A stretch of 64,000 nt of DNA from Ilyonectria destructans (lineage: Eukaryota > Ascomycota > Sordariomycetes > Hypocreales > Nectriaceae): the NCBI GenBank assembly GCA_020740775.1, contig JAHEWK010000009.1, forward strand, positions 434,001 through 498,000, written 5' to 3'. Below the pieces are notes generated by a model. The model saw only the letters and a program-made list of their open reading frames with translations, searched no databases and was not told where the DNA came from. Each line of letters begins with the position of its first letter. Position 1 is the stretch's first letter. This document shows positions 45,447 through 55,071 of this stretch, in pieces. Made by a program: the position numbers and the translations under genes.

Positions 45447-46391
45447 ATGTCATATCCATACCGCTCACAGTATGGGCCAAGGTCCCCAACGAGTCCCGAG
45501 ACCGCCGAGATTGACGAGAGCTCGCCGCCTCTCCCTCCACGTCCGAACACCTTCACGCCACAATTCTCGCAGCCACAATTCTCACAACCCCAGTTCTCAC
45601 AGCCCCAAGGCTCCCAGGCTCCCCAATTCCCGCAGCCTCCGGTTCCTCCAACGCCGAGCTCATATACTCCCTATGAACGGGGGAATCCCTACCAAGAACC
45701 TACAGCCACGTCTCCCCGGCATTTCTCGTGGCGTTCTGCGTTTGGACAAGTTGCGCAGAGCTTCACCAACGGCGGGCCCATGGCCTCTCCACCGGCACCC
45801 TCGTTCCCTAGCAGTGTCATGGTCAATGGCGTGGAGCTCGGGCAAGCAGATCTGCTAACGCTCCGGGGACTTTTAGGAACTGTGATTCCTGGGAACTACT
45901 GGTAAGCTCCACGGCCCTGATAATTATGACCAACTGGTAACCTCTGAGTTTAAAATAGGTACGACCGTCGCAGTGGAGGTTACGGCTCAGCTGGCGGGCC
46001 ATGTACCGGTTTTCTGGTCGCCGGGCTGCCTCTCGGTAATGGGGAACTTCACCCGCATGCCTCTGGAAACACGGGCACAGGAGTCTTCATCAATGGGCGT
46101 GAGATACACACCATGGACGTTGTGGGTTTACAGGCGATGGGAGTATGGGTGAGACAGGGGAGGTGGTGGCTTAATGCCGATGGCAGTTACGGCATGGAGG
46201 GGAGCCCAATTCCGCTAGGGAATTTGAGAATGCAAGCAACGGCTCGCCCAGGTGCTGGAGGGGGATGGGGAGGCGGCGGTGCCAACGGTGGTTCTCACAC
46301 TTGGAGTACAAGGATGGGGCACTATGGCGGAAGCGACGGTCAAGGATTCAGTTACATCGGAGGGCCTGGTTGGACTTACTATAGTGGCTGA
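45447..46391 (+). CDS. Conserved fungal protein of unknown function (YDRRSG/NGRE type)
   Basis: Two exons, 45447-45901 and 45959-46391, 57-bp intron (GTAAGC..TAG), 295 residues. The join makes TGG and links GTVIPGNYW to YDRRSGGYGSAGGP. The N-terminal third is Pro/Gln-rich with three QFSQP repeats and is probably disordered. The conserved domain follows: VMVNGVELGQADLLTLRGLL, GPCTGFLVAGLPLGNGELHP, GTGVFINGREIHTMDVVGLQ and GRWWLNADGSYGMEGSPIPL. I know this arrangement from other fungal hypothetical proteins, but no activity is known to me. The Gly/Ser/Trp-rich tail ends YIGGPGWTYYSG. Confidence 0.75.
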
Positions 46392-46777
46392 TGTCGGACA
46401 TGTCTTGAAGACAAAATGCAGGTGAAAGCTCTGCGTAAACCTCAAACAGAGTCTTGCCCGTTTCCATCTCAACAATCTTCTTTCCCACGCACTGGGCGTT
46501 GCCGTGATTGAGCAGCATCTCGTTTGCATTAACTATGTTCACATGCTTGGCTGGACCGGAGCTGAGCCATCGATCGGGCTGAAAGCAGCCGGTGTCCTGG
46601 CCGTAGATGTCCTATATATGGCAGCTGCGGCTCGTCCAATGGAGGTGCCGCGCTGTTTCACTTTATATGTGGAATGAACTAGAAGAGGCTTGAGACGGCA
46701 CAACAGTCGTTCCCCAGAGGTTGTATTTCTCTAATTCGTTGGACCTAGGTATTCAGCTACAAAGAGCCATTGTCTAT
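46392..46777. other. Intergenic between convergent genes
   Basis: 386 bp between the stop codons of 45447-46391 (+) and 46778-47311 (-). The overlapping minus-strand frames here have no recognisable content. Contains terminators for both, not individually identified. Confidence 0.4.
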
Positions 46778-47311
46778 TCAGTTACAAAGTCTCTCAATGT
46801 CTTCCTTGAATTCCGGACTGCAAGCTTGCTGGATGCTGCTCACCTCAAACTCCAAGCTGGCATAAATCTGACAGCCTTCCCCTCCCATGACTCTCCCCGC
46901 GTCCTGACTCCCCCCATACTTCAGAACCCGCTGAGCCATGCCGTCCGCCACGACCTTGTTTCTACTGGGGTCGTTGAGACTATTGCCAGCTCTGAACTTG
47001 GAGTATCCTGCCACAGCTGCGTATCCGAGACGCCGGGAGTAAAGGAATGCCAGCTGTTCGTCAATGGCGTCGATGTACTTTCGAGCGCAGGCTAGTTCTT
47101 CGGTGCCGTTGCCAGAGTTGCAGATGGTGGCCACGGGCACAGTTGAGAGAGCGTTGAGGTAGTAAGGATATTTCCCCGCTGTTGGGTTGCTGGCAGAGTC
47201 GGGGTAATTCCAGGCTGTGGCATTGATTGACGGTTTGTAGTGACAGACAGAGGTACAGCTAGCTAGTGAAGCCAGAACTAGGAGGCTGCAGGCCGATTGA
47301 ATGAGGAACAT
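46778..47311 (-). CDS. Secreted chorismate mutase-like protein (AroQ type)
   Basis: 177 residues, intron-free. The N-terminus FLIQSACSLLVLASLASCTS is a signal peptide. The mature part has the AroQ helix signature: CARKYIDAIDEQLAFLYSRR (about residues 75-94, with the conserved Arg/Asp/Glu pattern of helix 1), LGYAAVAGYSKF, and LNDPSRNKVVADGMAQRV, the active-site helix that follows the N-D-P-x-R motif. Chorismate mutase turns chorismate into prephenate. Secreted versions occur in bacteria and nematodes and as the Cmu1 effector of Ustilago maydis. Cysteines in the mature chain (CHY, C-NSG, CAR, C-QIY, C-SPE, C-N) would suit disulfides. Enzyme activity and any effector role are inferred. Confidence 0.65.
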   Translation of the reverse strand: MFLIQSACSLLVLASLASCTSVCHYKPSINATAWNYPDSASNPTAGKYPYYLNALSTVPVATICNSGNGTEELACARKYIDAIDEQLAFLYSRRLGYAAVAGYSKFRAGNSLNDPSRNKVVADGMAQRVLKYGGSQDAGRVMGGEGCQIYASLEFEVSSIQQACSPEFKEDIERLCN

Positions 47312-47707
47312 GTTGACGAATAGGCTAAGGTGCTGATGCGTTGGGCTGGAGGGCGATGAGAAGATGGTCCTCAGAGCATATTTCGAATCGAAGACTTGAA
47401 CGAACTTGCGGTATTTATTGCTACAGCATGGCCCTTGCTCAGGGAGATAAGTGACTAACCCATTGTTATATCCGAAGGAAACTCTAATACTACAGCAAAG
47501 TATAAACTCGAATACGAGTGAGGGGCTGTTTCGGATCCTTCAGTTATTAGTAAAAGTAGTTATAAGTTTGCTAGTATAATTTACTTCTATAATAATTTAC
47601 TAATTTAGTTATTATTTCTTTTTATTCAAGCAGACATTTCTCCAGCGCAAGATTCCATCCAACCGACATTTCTATCCGTTCAAACAAATCAACATTGAGA
47701 TTTCGCA
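47312..47707. promoter_or_regulatory. Divergent promoter between the chorismate mutase-like gene and the small secreted ORF
   Basis: 396 bp; 47,520-47,630 is AT-rich and looks mildly RIP-affected. No gene. Confidence 0.45.
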
Positions 47708-47836
47708 ATGGCCGCTCTTCGATCTCTGCCCGCTATTATCGCGGCCCTTTCTCTGCTTGGCGTCAATGCCAGCCCAGTAGCCGAGACTTCTGTCGACCTT
47801 GAGACACTCGAAGACGTTGTGGGAAGTGTCTCGTAG
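47708..47836 (+). pseudogene. Small secreted protein, probably cut short
   Basis: ATG 47708 (context cgcaATGg) opens a 42-residue frame: signal peptide AALRSLPAIIAALSLLGVNA, then SPVAETSVDLETLEDVVGSV, then TAG at 47834-47836. Immediately after the TAG the frame reads HTCGFVCLAHS. Further down a good intron (GTAAGT at about 47,909 to CACAG at about 47,955) leads to GYIQISHDIRAVGVNGPAHQ and two more cysteine-containing pieces ending near 48,148. It looks like a Cys-rich secreted protein with a CAG-to-TAG stop. The downstream exons are tentative. Confidence 0.4.
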
Positions 47837-48445
47837 CACACTTGCGGGTTCGTTTGTCTTGCTCATAGTTAAGAGGCTATCCAATTCTAACATTTTAATA
47901 CGAACTGTAAGTGTGCACCCTCGGGAGAAAAGGGACATTGGTCTATTACCACAGGTTATATTCAAATCAGCCATGATATCCGTGCCGTAGGCGTCAATGG
48001 GCCGGCACACCAGGTCACCTGCAGGGGTTTCACCCATGAGAACTGACAGAACGAAGTGCAGAGTCTGGAACATAAGCAACCTTTCGCTTATGCTTGTACT
48101 GCTTTCGATCAAGAGTGTGGAAGCATCAAATGCTATTACAACATCTAGTCGTGAATGCCTCCTGCAGTATTCACACTTAAAAAGGAATCTCTGATGTCTG
48201 CGACAAATTTCAGCGGTGTCGCGTGGGGGTGAGCTAGCCGGACGACAAACGAGGGATGTACTTGAGCTTCCTATATAGGCATCAATTCAGTTGCCATAGG
48301 TGTGATATATTGGAGGCGTGAAAGGAGAAAGCCTGTAACAGACCAGAAATATCTACATACATTGAATGATAGTCTTATGTGCCCTCCGTCCAACTTGTAT
48401 GTCTATCTAGAGTGCTTCGCGAGGAGTTCAATCCATGGTCCCTGT
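47837..48445. other. Possible remnant exons of the small secreted protein, then intergenic
   Basis: 47,837-48,150 may hold the lost exons described for the preceding entry. 48,150-48,445 shows nothing recognisable. Confidence 0.3.
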
Positions 48446-49586
48446 TTATAGATCATCGATCAAAGGACTAAGGCCCTGTGCAGTGCCGATTCTGTCCTCA
48501 AACCAAAACCTGAGTCTCTCAACCTTTGGCCGGTCCAGCATAAAATCTCTGAAGGCGAGTGGATTGCTCCCTGGCACATCAACAAACTTCGGTTGCCCAC
48601 TTGGAGCTGGAACATCAGACCTCACGCTCCAGAACCCATTCTCCTTCTGAAAGTCTTTGGTGAGGAGAAAGTTGTGAAGGAGCTTTGCTCCCTCAGGGTG
48701 CGGGGCGTCCTTGAGAATAGCAGCTGTCTGGGCCCATGTCACATGCTGTCCTTGCTTAGGGAAGGTGAAGTTGAACGGGCTGGGTGGCTGTAATCCGATT
48801 GCCGAAGTCAAAGATGCGATGTAGGGGGATTTGGGGTCAGCGATCAGAGACGCGGGAGTAGCAGTGCCGCGAACCCATCGAGGCTTTTGCTTCAGCAGGT
48901 CCTCGAACCACGTATTGCCGTATTTCTTTATGCTAACGGGGGTAAGTAAGCGACTGCTTTACTGGGGGGGGGGGTGTTCTCGTCACTTACATCAACTCGA
49001 ATGCGAAGAGAACGGCGTCATCGTCGTTGGGGTATGTCAAAGCCAGCTTGCCCTTGAATTCTGGGCGCAGAAAGTCTGTGTACTCTTGGATTTTCTTACC
49101 CTTCAACTTGTCGTGATTCCAGATCAGTTGCCAGCCAAGGCCGGCGTATCCATAGTATGCAGCATCGCCATCCTTGAAATCAGGATAAATCTTATCAAAG
49201 CCAGCAGGAGCGTAGTTGAGGAGCGCGCCTTCCTTCTTCCATCTCGGAAAATCGTGCAGCGTCTGTAGGGCAACACTGTCGACATAGACATTCTTGTTTG
49301 CGAGTTGCTGATCAATATTGCCATCGTGGTACTTGGACAGATCGACGGTGACATTGAGTGTCATGCCGGGAAAGGTTTTCTCAAACGCTGTTTTGAGTGC
49401 ACCTTGCTGGTTTTTCTCATCGCCTCCCGACCAGAGTGTCACAGTGCCGCCCTCTTTGAGTGCAGCCTTGTAGATCTGGTCGAGTGATCTTTTCTCAACT
49501 TGGGGGGCGGTGTAAGCATGGGGGTTACTGTATGCCGCAGCGTTCATCCCCCCAAGGAGCAACGCATAAAGGGTCAGAAAACGCAT
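48446..49586 (-). CDS. Secreted periplasmic-binding-protein-like protein (ABC Fe3+/solute-binding type)
   Basis: Two exons, 49586-48991 and 48932-48446, with a 58-bp intron (48933-48990; GTAAGT..TAG) containing a poly-C run; 360 residues in phase. The signal peptide is RFLTLYALLLGGMNAAAYS. The mature part has the extracellular solute-binding fold (PF13416/PF13531 type): YKAALKEGGTVTLWSGGDEK, FEKTFPGMTLNVTVDLSKYH, VDSVALQTLHDFPRWKKEGA, LGWQLIWNHDKLKG, FKGKLALTYPNDDDAVLFAF, then PRWVRGTATPASLIADPKS and EGAKLLHNFLLTKDFQ. In bacteria such proteins deliver iron or thiamine to ABC importers. Fungi lack that importer, so its role is unclear; scavenging or binding outside the cell is possible. Confidence 0.75.
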
Positions 49587-50296
49587 GGCGAGGTATGTAT
49601 GTAAAGAAATGTGAAATGAGTGAGGATGAACTTGGTGGTGGTGGTCTTGTAGCGAACTCGTCTCTATTCCCTTACTTATATATACTCATTGCGTCTGCTC
49701 GTCCTTTGCCTTCTCATCAAGGCGATGGCCTCATTTACAACGTCCGGCGGAATATCACTCCGAATGCCGGCAGTGCAGTGTGCATTGAAGATGGTTCTTG
49801 TCACGGCTTTAATAAGCAAGCGCGCGGCATGCCGGGCGCGGTGAACAAGGTTGTTTCAAATCAAGTACCCTACTATGCCAAGCTTGTACAGGCCAAAAAA
49901 TACCTGTTCGCTCCAGACATCAATTAAGCTGCGCTACAGGTTAGACGAAGCTACTTGTGGAGATGCTTACGAGCATATAGGCTTTGGCTAGGTAGCCGTG
50001 GAGAAGCCATTACTAGTGCCCTCGGAGTCTTTCCGCACTTGCGTAATTTGTAATAGGCGCGCGCAGATACCCGGGGGGGGGGGGAATTTGCATCTCGATA
50101 TGACGGGTATCGTGCCGTGATTAATGCAATAGAGTTCAGCACAATCCCCCCTAGTAGAGCGCAGAGCAGACGAAGCGAACAATTGACAGTCCATCGTTAA
50201 GAACGAGCTGTAGCCGAAGCTGCTTGTGTTTAGCGATAAAGGTACCGCCATAGAGTGCACCATGGGTCACAGGGGAACCGATAACCCCCAGTGCGC
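49587..50296. other. Intergenic
   Basis: The first 100 bp are the promoter of the binding-protein-like gene. A run of 12 or more G lies at about 50,072-50,084. No gene recognised; the overlapping frames at 49460-49927 and 49951-50263 have no conserved content. Confidence 0.45.
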
Positions 50297-50450
50297 GATT
50301 GAATCGCATTGATCAGAGGCAGAAATCTCTCGCAAGAGATGAAGACTTTCCGTCGTGGTCACTGGAGCATGCCTGGAGCAGGTTGGCGGAGCTATGGCAA
50401 GTGCGGCAAGGCCGGGCACATTTTACGGACGTGTGAGAAAATAAAGAGGC
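50297..50450 (+). pseudogene. Transposase C-terminal relic with a CCHC zinc knuckle
   Basis: The frame reads LIRGRNLSQEMKTFRRGHW and then YGKCGKAGHILRTCEKI. The knuckle (C-x-x-G-K-x-G-H-x-x-x-x-C) is typical of the tail of fungal pogo/DDE-type transposases or of Gag; the first cysteine of the CCHC is replaced (Y-G-K-C). No upstream catalytic domain is visible, so it is a short relic. Confidence 0.5.
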
Positions 50451-51014
50451 GATTTACGTACATACTTCCGACCAGATCTGAGTGGTTACTTCCGTTGTGG
50501 TGCTGCAATTAAGCTCAATTTTAATAGTGCGGTGAGAAATCTGCGTTGTGTGGATACCAGCTTTGATTTTCCAGTATAGGCGACTACTAACGTCACAAAA
50601 ATACGACCTGAATCCGGACTCTAAACTCTTGCTCAGTATTTCGAACAGTATAGAATGTATATTACCACTCTGCTGTATTCTACTATTCCTTCTCTGGGTG
50701 TGGTTAAGCCTTTACAGTAAGAATATAACAGCTAAGAATAAGGCTTAGTTATATAATTTCTGCATCCTTATTAGAAAGAGTGACTTTTGGCTGAAAACTC
50801 AGGCGGATATTAATTAAACTTATTAAGTTATATTAATATAAGTACTGTATTTTATATTCTTACTAAAGCAGGCTGCTATTCGCTGAAAACTTAAGTGAAG
50901 ATGAGTAGGTAGGTATATAAATATATTAATCGTCCCTATAGCCTGCCTTATACACTCTAGTTATATATCGGCTCCGCCTTAAGTCCAGCACTCCGGATGT
51001 TTCCGTTACAGTAT
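50451..51014. repeat. AT-rich, partly RIP-like intergenic
   Basis: TA-rich from 50,700 to 50,960. No gene. It ends in ttccgttacagtat (51001-51014), the left member of a direct repeat. Confidence 0.45.
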
Positions 51015-51106
51015 CAAGAGGTTAGGGTGCCCTAGTACACACATACCCAGAGGGGGGACTAGAAGCTCAACAGTAAAAAAAAACACCAACAATAGTATCA
51101 ACAATA
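51015..51106 (-). repeat. Truncated copy of a dispersed repeat with 14-bp target duplication
   Basis: Flanked by ttccgttacagtat at 51001-51014 and 51107-51120. On the minus strand the body (tttttttttactgttgagc, then ctagtccccc, then gcaccctaacctcttg) matches the last 80-90 bp of the repeat at about 56,415-56,635 and of its RIP-mutated copy at about 23,110-23,330. The right-hand end is shared while the other end is cut, as in 5'-truncated non-LTR retroelements. Confidence 0.7.
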
Positions 51107-51120
51107 TTCCGTTACAGTAT

Positions 51121-51952
51121 AAGAGTTACAAAGCCTGACTCTATAGCTATATACCTCTCGCTTAAAATATGTAGCCTAACACTTAGACCACTGGGGCTTT
51201 ATAATTGAAGCACCGTCCCCAGAAGGAACGCTAATAAATACCGCAGGCCGGTAACTTCGGCATGCTACTGAAGAGCGACTCCGCATCTAGTAAGGATGAA
51301 TCTTAAGGCCCGGGCTACGCAGTGAGGTGTGAATACATAAGTAACTTGATAGAGTACCTAGGCTGCTGCCGGCGTCCCCTCTTATGAGCTGTGACGCTCG
51401 GAAAGGGGTCGGAATAGCCGGCTGTCACATACAAATACGGGATAGCTAGATCACAGGGATAGCCGAGGCACCCCGGTGTGCGGAAACCCTCGGAATACCA
51501 TGTCTGCCGATGTACCTGATGTACCGAGACTTGTGCCTTGACAATAAACAATGCAACCAGGACCAGGACCAATCATCTGCCTGCACGCCTGCGCCTAATA
51601 GGATAGATGCTGCTTGAACCCGGGCCATGGACGTGTAAAGTTGTAAATATCGGTCAACTGCCTCTCGAAGGTCGTCTCTGCCCATTGTCTTGTAGCAGAG
51701 GAGGATATCCGATTGGACGGGGAACAAGGCTATAGCAAGAGCGGCTAAGATTCTACTACATTTTTAGGTTTAGGGCCCGCTTTAAATCAGGGAACTCAGC
51801 GGACTTCGCGGGGGAGTTGGTAGCTTTGGATGGGGAATGCGTCCACAGCTTAGCTGATGGATGAAGTATAAAGCGATTGATCAGCCGTGTCCTGTCTAAC
51901 TGATCATCTCAAAAAACAATTCCAGTGATCCAACTCCGAGATATATATAAAC
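51121..51952. other. Intergenic upstream of UPF0303 gene
   Basis: No supported gene. The minus frames at 51315-51572 and 51446-51727 overlap each other in different frames and show no known motif. The last 150 bp are the presumptive promoter. Confidence 0.4.
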
Positions 51953-52605
51953 ATGAGCCAAACTGCCCTTACTCGCTAGACTTCGGTGGCCGATGCCTTG
52001 GCTAAGGTGCAGGATGCCTTCCAGAACCCCGGAGAAAAAGTGCCGATTCCTCACGCGTCATCCGATGTGAGTCTTACTCTGAATCCCTCTTTTATTCTGA
52101 TTAGCCTCAATACTGATCTCATTTGTGCTCAAAGCTCAACGAGCTCAAGGTTACCGGAGACTCGGTCACCCTAACATCGTTCACCAACGAGGACGCCATT
52201 GTGCTCGGAAACCTGCTCCTCGCTCGCCTCACCCCCTACGCCAAAGACGAGCCATGCATCATCTCTATCGCGCACGCCAACTCGCACATCGTCTTCCAGA
52301 CCGCCACCGGCCCGGGCACATCCCCCGAGAACGAGAACTGGGTGCGGCGCAAGCGGAACACCATTATCAGGTTCGGGCGCAGCTCGTGGTTCATGGGGTG
52401 CATGTTCCAGGGCGACAGCGAAAAGTTCTACAACTTGTTTGCGATTGGACCTGAAAAGAGGATCGAGTATGCCATTTCTGGTGGGGGCGTTCCCATTCGC
52501 ATCAAGGGCTACGAGGGCGTAGTGGCTAGTGTCGTGGTCAGCGGGTTGAAGCAGGAGGAGGATCATGGTGTTATCATGGATGTGTTTAAGCAGAACTGGA
52601 AATGA
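51953..52605 (+). pseudogene. UPF0303 (YBR137W/HbpS-like) protein with a TAG at codon 9
   Basis: Exons 51953-52066 and 52135-52605, intron 68 bp (GTGAGT..AAG), 194 codons. The body matches UPF0303 (PF03928): LTSFTNEDAIVLGNLLLARL, IISIAHANSHIVFQTATGPG, ENENWVRRKRNTIIRFGRSS, GGGVPIRIKGYEGVVASVVV and SGLKQEEDHGVIMDVFKQ, all intact. The first codons are MSQTALTR followed by TAG at 51977-51979 and then TSVADALAKVQDAFQ. A CAG-to-TAG change would explain it. No other in-frame ATG exists before residue 100, so either the protein is lost, starts at a non-ATG codon (GTG 51986), or the stop is bypassed. In yeast the relative helps Get-pathway insertion of tail-anchored proteins. Confidence 0.75.
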
Positions 52606-53496
52606 TGTAATGATACAGTGCAGGTATCTCATCCTCTGTTGACCCCACCAAGCGGCTGTACTTGTGGTTGTCGAGGCTTCACTGAGCAGCCCACTGACGA
52701 CAGTTCATTCGACCAGATGCAAAGGGAGTGTAAAACTAAAGCTTGTTGCAGATGCTGAAGGCAATAAGAATACCGACGTACTTCCAGTTACTCGTCGACT
52801 ACCACTGCTGGGCCTTAGATGCAGACAGGCAAGCTTCACTTGGGTTCAAACAGATAAGAGCCAATAGTGGCAGACATGATCGTTCAGACCGCGGGTAGCG
52901 TCAGCCTTGCATTTGGGCTGGCAGTTCTCCGCATCTCCATCGATGTCGTCGAAGCCTTCATCACGGTGGCAGGCATGATCATGGCCGCGGGTAGCTTGCA
53001 CTTAGGCTGACAATTCTTTGCATCACCCAATCCGGCTGAGACCGGACTTCCAACTAAGTTAGGGACTAGCGGCGCCCTACTTAGCCAGTCTGTCGCTTCT
53101 GGCTCGTCGCAGCTACAAAGTCCGACACCTCCTAGCGTGCTGTCAACCCTGGTAAAAGAGGAGAAAAACTGGAGTTTCCCGCAACGAAATCCGACGCTTC
53201 TCATCCTGGCTTAGCTGGCACCTAAGTATTGGGGTAGCGGGTATAATGCTGTGGAGTATTCCGCTGAGTTCTCCGATGGTTGCTACATGCATTAACCCCT
53301 GTCTGAGCGCGCTTCTACTATGTCTGGAGGTCACAAGGTCGTAAGAGATCAGCCCGAGGGAGTGGTTTGCTGAACAGCCTTACCCCCAAGAAGATTGGTA
53401 AAATCCCGAGGTACTCGGAGAGGTATATCCTGTATTCCCATCGTCTGGTCACTCTGTACTCGCCTTCCAAGTCCTTTGCCGCCCCATCTTGCCACC
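52606..53496. repeat. Intergenic with a 60-bp imperfect duplication
   Basis: 52,868-52,940 and 52,966-53,030 share ggcagacatgatc / ggcaggcatgatc, gaccgcgggtagc / ggccgcgggtagc, gcatttgggctg / gcacttaggctg and tctccgcatc / tctttgcatc. This is an old tandem duplication of about 95-bp period. No gene. The last 100 bp are the 5' leader of the beta-glucosidase. Confidence 0.55.
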
Positions 53497-55071
53497 ATGT
53501 TGAAAGAGGCGTCGATGTTCCTGGCTGACGACCTCGTCGTCGCTTACAGTCCGACAACAGGCCACGACTTACCCGTCAAAGACTTACCTCTGCCCGCAGA
53601 CTTTGCCTGGGGCACCGCCACAGCTGCCTATCAAGTTGAAGGAGGGGTCGAACAAGACGGCAAAGGCAAATCGATCTGGGATACTTACACGCACCTCCAG
53701 CCATCTCGCACAAACAACCAAAACGCCGACGTCGCGTGCGACCACTACAACCGCATGCCGGAAGATGTTGAGCTGATGAGCGCGATGGGTGTGGACGTCT
53801 ACCGCTTCTCAATTGCATGGTCTCGCATCATTCCCCTCGGCGGTCGTAACGATACCATCAACGAGAAGGGAATCGCCTTTTACAACGACCTCATCGATCG
53901 ACTTTTGGCCAGCGGAATCCAGCCAGTGGCTACCATATATCATTGGGATGTGCCACAAGGCATTTATGATCGCTACGGAGCCTTTTTGAATACAGAAGAA
54001 TTCCGTGCTGATTTTGCTCATTATTCGCGACTCTGCTTCTCTTACTTCGGGGACCGGGTCAAGAAGTGGGTAACCTTCAATGAACCGTACATCACCTCCA
54101 TCTTTGCGCATCACAATGGCGTCCTCGCGCCAGGCCGGTGTGCTGCAACAGGCGCTGACACCAAGACGGAGCCATGGCGCGTTGGGCACACCATCATCCT
54201 GTCCCATGCCGATGCTGTGCATATATACGCCCAAGATTTCCAGCCTTCGCAGAAGGGAGATATCTCTATCGTACTCAACGGGCACTACTACGAGCCCTTC
54301 AATGCGAACAGTCAGGCGGATCGGGATGCGGCTCAGCGACGGCTCGAGTTCTATGTCGGTTGGTTCGGAGACCCTGTCTTCTTGGGGAACGATTATCCCG
54401 CAGCTATGCGCGCGTATCTCGGTTCTCGATTGCCTGAATTCACCACGGAGGAGCGTGAGTTGCTTCGGAAGACGGCCCCGATCAATGCATTCTACGGCAT
54501 GAATCACTACTCAACCAAGTATGCCAGAGCTCTGCCTGACGCTCCAGCTGAAGACGACTGGACCGGGAATATCGAAGAGACCTCAGTGAACAGTGAGGGG
54601 ATCGAGATCGGGCCCGTGTCAGGTGTCCACTGGCTTCGTATGGCTCCTGAGGGGTTCCGCAAGCTCATAAACTGGGTCTGGAACAGATATCATCTACCGG
54701 TCATCGTCACCGAAAATGGATGTCCTTGCCCTGGAGAAGCTGATATCAATGTCGCCATGGATGATAAGTATCGTCAACGATACTTTGGGCTATACTTGGA
54801 TGCGATTTCGCGAGCAATCTATGAGGATGGAGTGCCTGTCCAGGGCTACTATGTGTGGACTTTGATGGATAACTTTGGTATGATGAGCCTTGACGGGAAA
54901 CGTACATATCGTCTGATTACAGCTAACATTTGATTGGCAGAGTGGTCAGCCGGGTTTGGTCCACGATTTGGCATCGTGCATGTAGATTTTGACACCTTGA
55001 AGCGAACTCAAAAGCAGTCTTCTCGTTACTTGATGGAGACATTTGAGAAGCGCCGCAGGGCCGGTAAGTAA
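53497..55071 (+). CDS. Beta-glucosidase, glycoside hydrolase family 1
   Basis: Exons 53497-54877 and 54941-55071, intron 63 bp (GTATGA..CAG), 503 residues. The start is ATG 53497 (gccaccATGt); the frame is open for 34 codons further upstream but that part has no similarity. Family 1 features run in order: LPADFAWGTATAAYQVEGGV, SIWDTYTHL, ACDHYNRMPEDVELMSAMGV, YRFSIAWSRIIP, YHWDVPQGIYDRYG, the acid/base Glu196 in VTFNEPY, the nucleophile Glu406 in VIVTENG, and W-x-x-MDNFEWSAGFGPRFGIV across the splice. Without a signal peptide it is probably cytosolic and cleaves imported cellobiose or aryl-glucosides. All catalytic residues are present and I see no damage. Confidence 0.93.

Noticed and set aside
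51140..51215. tRNA-like stretch on the minus strand (gccccagtggtctaagtgttaggc)
   Set aside because: It has an A-box-like segment but no convincing B box, T arm or matching acceptor stem, so I do not call a tRNA or a tRNA-derived SINE.
52125..52632. Three further overlapping frames across the UPF0303 gene on both strands
   Set aside because: They are composition-driven shadows of the GC-rich UPF0303 exon.
53395..53496. Upstream extension of the beta-glucosidase frame by 34 codons
   Set aside because: The extension has no family similarity and the ATG at 53497 has a better context.
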